Assembly: GCA_020650975.1 (NCBI GenBank)
Contig: JAIPMN010001011.1
Location: 1-25,945, forward strand
DNA length: 25,945 nt
Direction of reading: 5' to 3'
Source: Apostichopus californicus
Lineage: Eukaryota; Echinodermata; Holothuroidea; Aspidochirotida; Stichopodidae
Under the pieces are notes generated by a model. That model saw only the letters and a program-made list of their open reading frames with translations, was not told the DNA's origin and did not search any database. Positions 12,101-19,464 of the stretch are shown here, piece after piece (position 1 is the first letter of the stretch; each line of letters opens with the position of its first letter). Made by a program: the position numbers and the translations under genes.

Positions 12101-15100
12101 TCATGATAGACACTGTAATGATGGACAGGATGGAGTGTCATTTCTAAACCTCGCCTAACAAGAATCTGGAGGAGTTATAATTACATCTTAGTCCCCCCCC
12201 TTGGCACAGAAATGAAAACTGTGTCTTCCTGCAGTGAAAAATAAACTTGGTACAGTGTACGACTTAAGTGTTCATATTTTGCAGAGTAGATTTAAGCGCT
12301 CTGATAATTTTCTCTCATAAAGTACTATGGTTCCTATGTAAACAAACAAAAATGCTGACCCATAATTTTGCACAGTATTTTGCGGTGCGGTACCAGATAA
12401 ATTATTTCCCCGTGGTATCACGAAGGTCATCATATCAAACTACTTTGTTCTGACGATGACGATACTTTGTTCTGACGATATGTGCAGCAGCGTACAGGTA
12501 AAGAAAAGAGTCCGATGAAACAAAATTGATGGAATCGACTGAAATCCTACATTTGTACCTACGATGATCTCACTCAAACTATCTAGCAGTCTTATTAGTT
12601 TGATCTTATAGCACATACATTTTGAGTACTAACATTTGCTTGGTTTTTATTAGATTGGGTTCGACTTGGCAACCGAATGCAAAACACAACTGCTTTAAAA
12701 AAATTATCTTTTGTTTATTTCCAGTCATTGTTCTTCTCTGCCTTACCTTTCTTCTCAGAGAAAGCCACACAGTTGATGCACTCCCCTGTCATGAAACCTT
12801 GCTTACTATCCAATCCAAGAATATAGTTGTCATCTTTATCCAAATCCCACATCCTGACAAAAAAAGTATAAGATAAACAAAGGGGGACAATTTAAATGAC
12901 TTGTATCAAACAAAAGTTTGGAGCAAAAATAAAAAAAGGTAAAAAAGTAGTTTAATGTATGCAAAAGGTATGCAAAGTAATGAAAGATAAATTTTTAAAA
13001 AGAAAAAAAAACCTCAAGTTGAACGACACGCAAATCTTTTATCAATGTACCTCAATTTCACATCATTTCGGTCAGTCTGTCGGTCAGTCCGTCAACACTC
13101 AAAGCCTATAAACAGCTCTGATGGAATGTTCATTGTTTATAAGAAAACAAAGTTATAAATTTTACTTTTAGACACAACTTCTGGATTTTGTTAGGCACTG
13201 TGTCAAGTTGGAGTACTAGTGACCAGTATTTGACTTTCATAGCATATTTGGGACCTATAATAATCTTTCAACATCGTTATAAAACTTAGCAGTGGCACTT
13301 GCCTTATCAAGCATTCTCCTGTGGCAGTTGCCAGTAGACCTTTTCCAGCCCAAACCATATCACAATCTGATTCAGAGACCTTGCCACTCAGTTTCACCTG
13401 CCAAAGAAAAAGAAAGAGAGATGCATTCATCAAGTGATAAAGTTAGAAAATAAATTGACTTGGCATCCAATTGGTATTAAGATAGTGGCTTTTAGGGATG
13501 ATGAGAAGTGTGAGGATGGAGGGGTGGTATGGGGAGTGAGGGGCAAGGGTGGGAGGAGGGGGAGAGATAGTATCCTGAAGAAAAAACAAGTTTAGCAAAC
13601 ACTGTAGTACAGCGTTAGCATAACTAAAAAAATGTTCATTAGATTATAGTCTATACCAGAGACTATGGGAAAGTATTGAGGCCTTTTGTGTTATGGGCTG
13701 TAGTAGCTACATTAATTTTATTTTAAGCTACATAGGAACAATTGGATGCACTTATGGCTGTCTCTTCCTGATGTAGAGGATGGAGTATGGAAAAAATTGT
13801 CAAAGGGATATTTCCAGTGGCTAAAGAGTAGATTGCTTAATAAATGAGTTTTAAAAATATCAATATCTCTCTGTCAAAAACCACATCCCCATAGCATTTT
13901 GTATGGCAAAGTCATGAATTTTTTTTCTTCAAATTTGGTGGTATTTTATGAATTCATCTGGCAACAAGCAGAATGAATGATGTCACCAGAGCACCTCTGC
14001 TGAAAAAAACTTTTTGGTTTGTTCTTTTTATTATTTAACTCACTTACTCACAGTGGAAAATAATATTTCAAAATAATATTTCTATAAAAAGAGGTGCATT
14101 TTTATTAAGATACAAATGCAGAGAACTTTGTAGCTAAGGAAACATTCTAAATATATCAGGTCTTATGGATAAATCAACATGAGGATTATAATAGGTAAGT
14201 AAAGCTCTCAAAGAACATAATAATAATAATAATAAAATAAATAAATTAAATAAAAAATTTAAAAAAATAATAGAATTTTTATTTGTTAACAATTTTTTTT
14301 AATGAACAAACCTTCATCATTTCAGTCAACTTGCCATCAGCAGAAACGCTGTATTGTGATAGCAACATTCCTTTAGTTATCACGACTAAGACATTTCTGT
14401 GCTCGTTGTACAATAGCTTCTTCACTTCGCCCTCCACGGAGCCAACCTCCGAGAAAGATCCACTATCCTTAATAAAGTAAATTCGTCCTGAAATAATAAA
14501 AAACAAACATTGATGAAAAGGAAAATAGTGTGATTTCTTACAAGCCGATTTCACCAGTGTAATTTGATGAAGAATATGCATTGTTTTGATCATGAAAATT
14601 GGCAAAATTTGCATATGAAGTTACAGGTTGTATCCCTGAAAATCAAAAGAAGGAAAGAAATCGTATTATTGAGTACCGTGAAAGCTACGGCAAAAAATGT
14701 CAAATGAGTCAACTTTCAAGATTATATCGAAGAAAATGATTGTAAAAGGTAAAGTAAAGCTTTTGAAGCAATTTTGTAACGAGACACCACCGACATATTC
14801 ACACGTTTAAATGTCTTGAATTTCCTGAGGTATGGAATGGTTTTTCAGACAATTTTAACTTTACCCTGCATCCAGAATGAAAACAAGATATTGAGACGGA
14901 GTGTCAAATAAAAGTTAGTTTACTCTTAGGTTTTTGCGCAGTTACTTTGAAGAATGTTTCACCAGATGCCATTACATTCCCATACCTTTCATTGTCTCTT
15001 CAACTATAGCATGATCTAGTCAAATCTATTTTCCTTCAAACAATCATATCTTGAGTGAGAAAACAGGACACTCAGATGGGATTCTCACAAAACAGGGTGG

Positions 15101-18078
15101 ATTTTTTTCCCCTGACAGCCCTTTTATATATCTGAGTGTCACACTGTCTACAAATGTGACACAATCCCTTCTGCTTTGAGCTGACAAATAGAAATCAAGA
15201 GAAAAGGATGACGAACAGAAGGAAAACTAAGAAGAGAAGGAAAAGAATGAGAAAACAAAAGTCAGAAATTAATTAGTTACCTTCCGAACCCCCGACAAAG
15301 CAGGAGTTGCCATCTCCGCTGAGACCTAGCACGCCGGATTTGGCCGGAGACGGGTCTCTCCTCCAGGAGAACATATCTAGCGCTTTCTCATCTCCTCTCA
15401 CCGCTGCTCTGGCTAGGGCTTTCATCTCCCTTTTTCAAAAACAAAGAAAGCATTATTGAACGTTGAGTTTTATGAGTTGGAGTTAAAATGGCATTTTGGT
15501 AAATCAGAAAGACTGAAGAAGCAGTTGATGGGATTCTAAAGCTAAGCATTTACAACAGTGCAAACATGTAGTTTTATTTCATATGTTAGTTATAAGATGG
15601 TGCAGAGGTTTCCAAATGCTCTGAAAGATGGTTCATGACTAGCAGCTCATGTCAAAATTGTTACGTAATCTCCTCGAGACCATATGTCCAGGACAGACAA
15701 GAAGGGCGGGGGTGGGGATTAGGAGGATGTCATCTGGACTACAGCACCTGTTTTTGTTCAAGGCCTGAGCAAACATGGAAGGGTCTAAGAAAATATGAAA
15801 TAGATGAGAACATATTCTCATTTTCTTAATATACTTAAGGAAGACATGAAAGCACATGAGAAGATAGGGGGCCCAGTGACAAACTACTACTCAGGGCCCA
15901 ATCTTGGTTTCCACACCACTGAATGTGTCTTCCATTTTGATGTCATGTCAGTGGACACCCTACCACCACCACCATCTATAACCATCACCTATACTTTCTG
16001 CTACTATCCTATTAAATACACCAGACAGAAATTTTAATCTAGAATAATGAGACGACCCAAAAGAAAAATGATAATTTGAGAGATATCTCACTCTGCTTTC
16101 TGTGTATCCTGTCCTGGAGGAAAGATGCACTGTGCTGGGATCTGTTGTGACTCTTGCTGACAGGCAGGCATCGGCTGAGTACGGCCACGGTTGTCAGTCT
16201 TCCATAAGAGCAGTAAGCCACTCTGTTCACGAGAAGAAAGAGATAAAATGTCATGAAAATTTGAGAGTTGGTTTTCAATCAATAGGCTATCATATGTAAA
16301 ATAAAGACATCTTTAACTTCAGGTTCTGGATATCAATATACTGTTTATGCACACACACAAAACAAAAAGTGTTAAACTGGGTTATAAATCAGGCAGGTCT
16401 CAAAATTTTGGGCTATTTGCTGGCTTAAATGCCAATGTACTTTGCTGTGTGCTTGTAGAAAGTGAAAGGGACTAGCAATTTTCTACCAGTGGACAATTTG
16501 CACTTAAACCAAGGTTAAAGTTGGTTTAACAATCCTCTGTCAAAAAAATCCCCATGATTTCCATATATAACATTTTATCCCTTTATTACTACTTATTATC
16601 AGCAAAAATGAATTGGGCTGCTCTCAAAAAACCTGTACAGAACTGATGTGTAATCTAATTCAGGAAATACCAGTAAGAACTTGATTTTAGCCAGTATATA
16701 TATTTTTAAATCACTGGCAATCTTTAGCGAGTGGCTGAAATTGGGAACTTCTAGGCCTGACAGGTGAAAGCTACACTGGGAGAACCTGTTCAAAAATAGA
16801 TGGCAAAATTCTGTCAATAAATTTGTTCAAGCCAATCACAGATTTCTAAACACAGGTTAGAAAAACTAATGATTAAAAATCAAATGGATTAATTCAGTAT
16901 CTTGCATATCAATGGAAGAGCCGCTAAGAGAGCAGTAGTAAGATATAATATTCTCTTTACTCTATTAGTTATATCCTCTTTCATTCCTTTAAATATACCT
17001 TGTCACCAGAGAGCAGCCGTTGTCCGTTTATGCTCCACTGCAGTAAGCACACGTCAGCTTTGTGGATCTTGGCTGCTTCGTAGAGTTCTTTATCCTGCTG
17101 GTTCCATATCAATATCTCTCCGCTGTTCCAACCGACCGCCAAAATCGGTTTGGTGGGGTGCCATGAGAGAGAATGGGAGAAACAGGACCGTTGCATCGCA
17201 GCATTAGGAATAGGTTCACCCTAGAGGAGAGAAAAAGATTTTGAGGGGTGTGTGAGAAGTACAAAAAAACACATCAGGGCTTTTAAATACCAAGTCATGT
17301 GTAAATGATGGTTGAAAAAATTAGCAAATATATAAAAAAGGGAAAATTTAAATTGTAGAAAGTTGGAAAATCCAGAACAGTGATAAAACTTCCAGCCTCC
17401 ACCTGGATTCAAACCCAGGCCTCCCGCTATATATGCAGACACCCTGACCAACTAGGCTATGGATGCTGATTGTATGTGGACAGAGGTTTGAAACCAGTAA
17501 GGAAGGTCTTAATATATATGGGTGTGTGAATGAATTGCAAAATAAATAGATAATGAACAACTTTAAAAGGAGACACAAACCCAACCATCAATATTAGTTT
17601 TTGTGATAGAGAATACTAGCATGGTAAAATTTCCCAAATAACTAATCGACATCTTATTCCATTAAGCATCTTTTCATAATTCAGTCACAATCAAACAATT
17701 GACGAAGAATAGCATCCACTGTTACTTCACTGCATGGGCTAATCAGCCTATACTCTTTACACTGTCACATCTTGTAAACTTTTACATGCCCCTAAAATAT
17801 TTCAAAACAAACAGAGAGAAGAAGAAGAAGAACTGAAACCATGTTTGACATCTCCACAATTTGAAGGTTGTCCAAATTAAATGATACAAGATCTTGGAAT
17901 TTTATAAATATTGGTTGATATTGATGATAATAACCTCATCATCATATAACTGCACAAATCCACCACCTCCATCATTCCTTGATGCAACTGCCAATAGTGG
18001 ATGTTCCTGATGCCAACAGATATCCACATGACCTGAAGTATCCGGGGCTTGAACTTGGTGGTCAAAAAAGATGGCCAT
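2994..18078 (-). CDS. IFT140: IFT140, intraflagellar transport protein 140 homolog (16 coding exons, 3' part outside window)
   Basis: Core subunit of intraflagellar transport complex A, which drives retrograde transport in cilia and helps deliver membrane proteins to them. I joined 16 exons: 18078-17935, 17220-16999, 16222-16092, 15429-15281, 14487-14312, 13397-13303, 12853-12747, 11824-11583, 10333-10223, 8730-8661, 8239-8148, 7172-7045, 5968-5851, 4861-4719, 4532-4367, 3125-2994. They total 2226 bp (742 codons) with every intron phase consistent. Recognition rests on near-collinear similarity to vertebrate IFT140 across all exons, for example LAVGWNSGEILIWNQQDKE, RGDEKALDMFSW, LAAGTDQGHIAMW and VEVPYYYF. 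This part is the two WD40 propellers; the TPR half is missing because the window ends inside intron 16. The start is fixed by an in-frame TGA 15 bases upstream. Several donors are weak (GTTATT, GTTTGT, GTTGGG) and one is GC. Identity is from remembered family sequence, not a search. Confidence 0.96.
4367..4532 (-). CDS. IFT140: IFT140 coding exon 15 (residues 643-698)
   Basis: Less conserved; VSIHWDGEEKKLLVCEA matches vertebrate VNHFWDQSEPRLFVCEA at the close of the second propeller. Acceptor TTTCAG, donor CCT|GTGAGT. Intron 15 (3126-4366) has a short GTT repeat at about 4183-4206 and nothing else recognised. Confidence 0.92.
4719..4861 (-). CDS. IFT140: IFT140 coding exon 14 (residues 596-643)
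   Basis: ADGIPDSKVYIWDVDLDSLG then FFDFATG, close to vertebrate ADNSPDSKICFYDVEMDTV...FDFKTG. An acidic tail (VENEDELSDIE) follows. Acceptor CTATAG, weak donor AG|GTTGGG. Intron 14 (4533-4718) is short. Confidence 0.95.
4982..5240 (+). mobile_element. tRNA-derived SINE, near full length
   Basis: The 5' end is tRNA-like: GGAGTG...CACTCC can close an acceptor stem, TAGCTCAGTGG is a box A and GTTCGAGTC a box B, and TGCCTTCCAA recalls a Gly-TCC anticodon arm. The body follows, with the perfect hairpin CTGACTTCGGTCAG and CCTGCTTGCAGG, then a CATA-rich tail (about 5207-5240). It lies antisense inside IFT140 intron 13. A second copy at 7577 confirms it as dispersed. Confidence 0.88.
5851..5968 (-). 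CDS. IFT140: IFT140 coding exon 13 (residues 556-595)
   Basis: EAKLHGNPRNMADLIPKIGD follows DISRR directly, as in vertebrates (SRREAK...LAELVPGVG). The acceptor, TTAATAAAG|G, has almost no pyrimidine tract but is fixed by phase and homology. Donor CAG|GTGAGA. Intron 13 (4862-5850) carries the fuller SINE copy and a C run near 5592. Confidence 0.93.
6522..6534. promoter_or_regulatory. X-box-like inverted half-sites, GTTGCCAGGTAAC
   Basis: Fits the RFX X-box pattern GTNRCC, spacer 0-3, RGYAAC with a one-base spacer. RFX factors control many ciliary genes. However, it lies inside IFT140 intron 12, about 11.5 kb from the start codon, so it may be chance. Confidence 0.3.
7045..7172 (-). CDS. IFT140: IFT140 coding exon 12 (residues 514-556)
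   Basis: GTVKQLITLTEQDGEP and FLAVATSCHMIKVFDISRR match GTVKQLLLFSETEGNP and the FDLSRREAK region. Acceptor TTACAG, donor AG|GTATGT, phase 2. Intron 12 (5969-7044) holds one X-box-like sequence (6522-6534) and otherwise nothing I can identify. Confidence 0.95.
7577..7790 (+). mobile_element. tRNA-derived SINE, 5'-truncated copy
   Basis: Shares the whole body with the copy at 4982, from box B (GGTTCGAGTTACTCC) through AAGATTAATGTATGTCGTCC and TTTGATAAGCCAATGAGGCT to a CATA-rich tail. Box A is missing. Substitutions break the CTGAC/GTCAG hairpin. Same orientation as the other copy; it lies in IFT140 intron 11. Confidence 0.88.
8148..8239 (-). CDS. IFT140: IFT140 coding exon 11 (residues 483-513)
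   Basis: TFVTESPLVVVHEQSVYTTE then KIQVRNFQ aligns with vertebrate [20 protein letters not shown]. Acceptor TTTCAG, donor CAG|GTCAGT. Intron 11 (7173-8147) contains the shorter of two SINE copies. Confidence 0.94.
8661..8730 (-). CDS. IFT140: IFT140 coding exon 10 (residues 460-483)
   Basis: Short exon DNLAIWNGKKAVIYEIGN..., matching the vertebrate DAVAVWNGRQVAIFEL blade. Acceptor TTATAG, donor G|GTAAAA, phase 1. Intron 10 (8240-8660) shows nothing recognisable. Confidence 0.93.
10199..10240 (-). repeat. Perfect 21-bp tandem duplication spanning the exon 9 donor
   Basis: TACCTTTGAGTTGGACACAC plus C occurs twice back to back (10199-10219, 10220-10240). Each copy carries AAG|GTAGG on the IFT140 strand. 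As 21 is a multiple of three, the downstream donor would lengthen the protein by VGVSNSK without changing frame. Confidence 0.95.
10223..10333 (-). CDS. IFT140: IFT140 coding exon 9 (residues 423-459), tandem donors
   Basis: VAVVQTGPANLSVDLFTKG to DVHVHGVSNSK, corresponding to the vertebrate stretch between HQQ and KDAVAVWNG. The donor AAG|GTAGGT at 10221-10222 gives a gapless join to exon 10. A second identical donor context lies 21 bases downstream (exon end 10202) and would add seven residues in frame. Intron 9 (8731-10222) holds a CA run near 9272 and nothing else recognised. Confidence 0.9.
10805..11594 (-). repeat. ~22-bp minisatellite built from the exon 8 donor junction
   Basis: Roughly 35 tandem units of GACCTGCTGTCTCACACAC on the plus strand (18-24 bp each). 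Read along IFT140, a unit is AGACAGCAG|GTCAGTGTGTG, i.e. the last bases of exon 8 and its donor. The junction part is the most constant; the TG run varies in length. About 234 bp (11021-11254) is repeated nearly unchanged as the next block (11255-11488). The array fills most of intron 8 and joins the exon directly, so the terminal exon bases are part of it. Confidence 0.95.
11583..11824 (-). CDS. IFT140: IFT140 coding exon 8 (residues 342-422), its end repeated in the intron
   Basis: Largest exon: LAAGTDQGHIAMWKYAPS, GNILQIKWGTSRDLLCIN and VSILSQHIMSSHMRQQ all match vertebrate IFT140. The donor is CAGCAG|GTCAGTG. The last 12 exonic bases (codons for MRQQ) plus this donor recur throughout the minisatellite that fills the first ~780 bp of intron 8 (10334-11582). 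Gapless alignment with vertebrates supports this first donor as the real one. Confidence 0.96.
12747..12853 (-). CDS. IFT140: IFT140 coding exon 7 (residues 306-342)
   Basis: MWDLDKDDNYILGLD..., then GECINCVAFSEKKG, aligning with FWDIERGENYIL...NMNCVCY. Acceptor TTTGTCAG, donor AAG|GTAAGG, phase 1. Intron 7 (11825-12746) holds a 17-bp sequence repeated at 12441 and 12463 (22-bp spacing), a C run at about 12192, and nothing else recognised. Confidence 0.95.
13303..13397 (-). CDS. IFT140: IFT140 coding exon 6 (residues 275-306), GC donor
   Basis: VKLSGKVSESD then LLATATGECLIR, matching KLSGKTG...VAVGEAALRFWD in vertebrates. The coding match ends exactly at ATAAG|GCAAGT, a GC donor with otherwise ideal consensus. 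Joining it to exon 7 restores IRMWD in frame. Intron 6 (12854-13302) is otherwise featureless. Confidence 0.93.
14217..14275. repeat. AT-rich simple repeat
   Basis: A run of AAT triplets turning into AAAT units and A runs, in IFT140 intron 5. Low complexity only. Confidence 0.85.
14312..14487 (-). CDS. IFT140: IFT140 coding exon 5 (residues 216-274)
   Basis: RIYFIKDSG... through NVLVVITKGMLLSQYSV to KLTEMMK, matching the blade ending GKAEEVMK in vertebrates. Acceptor TTTCAG, weak donor AAG|GTTTGT, phase 0. Intron 5 (13398-14311) carries a G-rich tract at about 13500-13566 and an AT-rich simple repeat at about 14217-14275. Confidence 0.94.
15281..15429 (-). CDS. IFT140: IFT140 coding exon 4 (residues 166-216)
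   Basis: Contains ALARAAVRGDEKALDMFSW, almost identical to the vertebrate motif. The acceptor is TTTGAAAAAG|GG: the pyrimidine tract is interrupted by a purine run, so it looks weak, but only this junction keeps phase with exon 3. Donor G|GTAACT. Intron 4 (14488-15280) shows no recognisable feature. Confidence 0.94.
16092..16222 (-). CDS. IFT140: IFT140 coding exon 3 (residues 123-166)
   Basis: SGLLLLWKTDNRGR continues the WD40 blade; QCIFPPGQD matches the vertebrate CIFRLPPPGED stretch. Acceptor ACAG, donor GA|GTGAGA, leaving phase 2. Intron 3 (15430-16091) holds nothing else I can recognise. Confidence 0.94.
16394..16759 (+). mobile_element. ~366-bp MITE-like element, copy A (hAT-like ends)
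   Basis: Begins CAGGTCTCAAAATTTTGGGC and ends CTTCTAGGCCTG; the outer bases form imperfect inverted repeats starting CAGGCCT, as in some hAT MITEs. It aligns along its whole length with the reverse complement of 22523-22883, with shared blocks such as GACTAGCAATTTTCT, CTGATGTGTAAT and GCGAGTGGCTGAAATTG. No clear 8-bp target duplication. It lies in IFT140 intron 2. Confidence 0.75.
16999..17220 (-). CDS. IFT140: IFT140 coding exon 2 (residues 49-122)
   Basis: Encodes a WD40 blade pair with SLSWHPTKPILAVGWNSGE and LLQWSINGQRLLSGDK, the strongest IFT140 signature in the window. Acceptor CTCTAG, donor AAG|GTATAT, phase 0 on both sides. Intron 2 (16223-16998) contains a ~365-bp MITE-like element. 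Confidence 0.96.
17394..17466 (-). mobile_element. tRNA-like sequence, probable SINE head
   Basis: On the minus strand: TAGCCTAGTTGGTCA fits box A, GGTTTGAATCC fits box B, GCATCCA...TGGAGGC nearly closes an acceptor stem, and TCTGC/GCGGG pair around an ATATATA loop. The T loop appears one base too long and the acceptor stem has a mismatch, so a SINE head or tRNA pseudogene is more likely than a working tRNA. No A-rich or simple-repeat tail is obvious. Confidence 0.6.
17935..18078 (-). CDS. IFT140: IFT140 coding exon 1 (residues 1-48)
   Basis: Starts MAIFFDHQVQAPDTSGH, aligning with the vertebrate N-terminus (MALYYDHQ...). It ends in YDDE at donor GAG|GTTATT, a weak site chosen because exon 2 then continues as GEPIP, as in vertebrates. 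A possible acceptor (TTTATAG) lies 17 bases upstream of the ATG, so an untranslated leader exon may exist. Intron 1 (17221-17934) holds a tRNA-like SINE head. Confidence 0.93.
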
Positions 18079-18600
18079 TATTCTGAATTTTCACCTATAA
18101 ATTAAGCATAAAGGTCTCAGTTATTTGATTATGCCATGGGAATGAAAGCTTTGCATTATCCACCACTTGCAAGCTCAAAAGGCTGCCTCTGAAATTTGTC
18201 ATTCTTGTACACAAAAATGTCCATTATCTTATGAACATGAAATAGGCACTTCACAGAAATACAAGTTCCAACTGATCAAACAGCAGTGAAAGGATAAATT
18301 ACACAATATGAAGACTTTAATAGAAGACTTTAATATGAAGACTTTAATGTTGCATCAATCTGTAATCTTGCATCATTCTCAAACTAAGACAAGGAAAAAT
18401 TGTTTCAAATTCAATGTGACTAAGCTGATTGAATTTCATAAATGTGATTCCAAATAGTAATTGATAGTTAATTGTTACTGCCAAATTAAATCTAGGCTGA
18501 TGTAATGTTAGGCAGCTCCATTAGTGAAGGCCTAAGGCTAGTTAGTATTTAGTAATAGCCATGGCCTATATATGTGATTGGCTAACATCATAACAAATGA

Positions 18601-18662
18601 GACTTATATAATACAGCGCCAAATCAGTAGACAAAAGTCACTGCTCAAGGCGCTTTACAAAG
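18601..18662. repeat. Probable dispersed repeat fragment with AGCGCC/GGCGCT arms
   Basis: GACTTATATAATACAGCGCC then CTCAAGGCGCTTTACAA. This wording resembles a dispersed repeat I recall from many marine animal genomes. The GCGCC and GGCGC cores are inverted and could pair. The family is not identified. Confidence 0.4.
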
Positions 18663-19114
18663 AAAGCAGACATAGCCTAAGCAGTGCCTAGCCTAGACAT
18701 CGTGAGTAAACCTAGATAAATGTTACATCACATGGTTGCTGTACTAAACATACGACGAGCCTACATTATACTACCGCAACAATCGAAAGTGCTGTCGCAG
18801 TCTACATTGGGATAAATGTGTGAGAAATGCAATCAGACTAAAAGTTCGCAAATCTAGGCCACATGCAAATAGTATAAATAAGCGCATAGTTTGAAATTAT
18901 TAAATGATCTTGTTTTAGTTCAAAACTTTTCAACGACGTCAAATTGCCACAGAAATGACAAGGCAAATGTTTTCGATATTCTCAGAAGAGATAGAGCATA
19001 TCTGTGGATAAAGACACAAAGTATGGTAAATTGTATTGCCTTTGAGGACCGCGACAACGAAGTTGTCAAGCAAACAGCTTGAAGAATTCAGGCTCGTACA
19101 AAAATAGTAGAAAC

Positions 19115-19260
19115 TCTCAGATTTATTTATTCTAAATATAAATCAGATATCATATATTACATAGATTAATATTTTTAAAATATAAAAATATAAATTTTAA
19201 ACGAAGTATATTTAAAATTATAATTTTATATATACGAAAATTAAACAAAATATATTTGCA
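19115..19260. repeat. Near-pure A/T stretch
   Basis: Almost uninterrupted A and T with many TATA-like words, between the two divergent genes and just upstream of DECR2. It could be a nucleosome-poor promoter segment or simple low complexity. Confidence 0.6.
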
Positions 19261-19387
19261 CTATATGTAGCAGCTGATTCACATGTAAACATGGACTTCG
19301 CTCTGATCGTCTCTACACACATGTACAGTAGGTCAGTCCAGGGGAAACTACAGTCAGAGCTGAAGTTTTCGATCATTTATGTAAAGA

Positions 19388-19464
19388 ATGTCTCATTCCA
19401 ATATTATAAACGCCTTCGGCAAGGCAGACGTTTACCACAGCTGTTTCAACCCGAATATCCTGAG
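19388..19464 (+). CDS. DECR2: DECR2 coding exon 1 (residues 1-26)
   Basis: [20 protein letters not shown] then NPNILR, in a frame other than the longest ORF here. It precedes [10 protein letters not shown] just as human YRHLFCPDLLR precedes DKVAFITGGG. Donor AG|GTCAGA. Intron 1 (19465-20447) contains a 65-bp hairpin (19659-19723) and no recognised gene. Confidence 0.85.

Larger units (their letters stand above)
18079..19387. promoter_or_regulatory. Divergent intergenic region between IFT140 and DECR2
   Basis: The two start codons face away from each other, 1309 bp apart, so both promoters and leader exons should lie here. I see no TATA box I would trust. A CRE-like GACGTCAA lies near 18935. 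Short direct repeats of GAAGACTTTAAT occur at about 18308-18346, and a GACAAC/GTTGTC inverted repeat near 19051. An almost pure A/T stretch covers about 19115-19260. No clear RFX X-box was found. Transcript ends cannot be placed from sequence alone. Confidence 0.55.

Noticed and set aside
16902-17207. 101-residue plus-strand open frame opposite IFT140 exon 2
   Set aside because: It is the antisense shadow of a clearly conserved WD40 exon.
17394-17466. Functional tRNA gene
   Set aside because: The acceptor stem has a mismatch and the T loop seems a base too long; a SINE head or pseudogene fits better.
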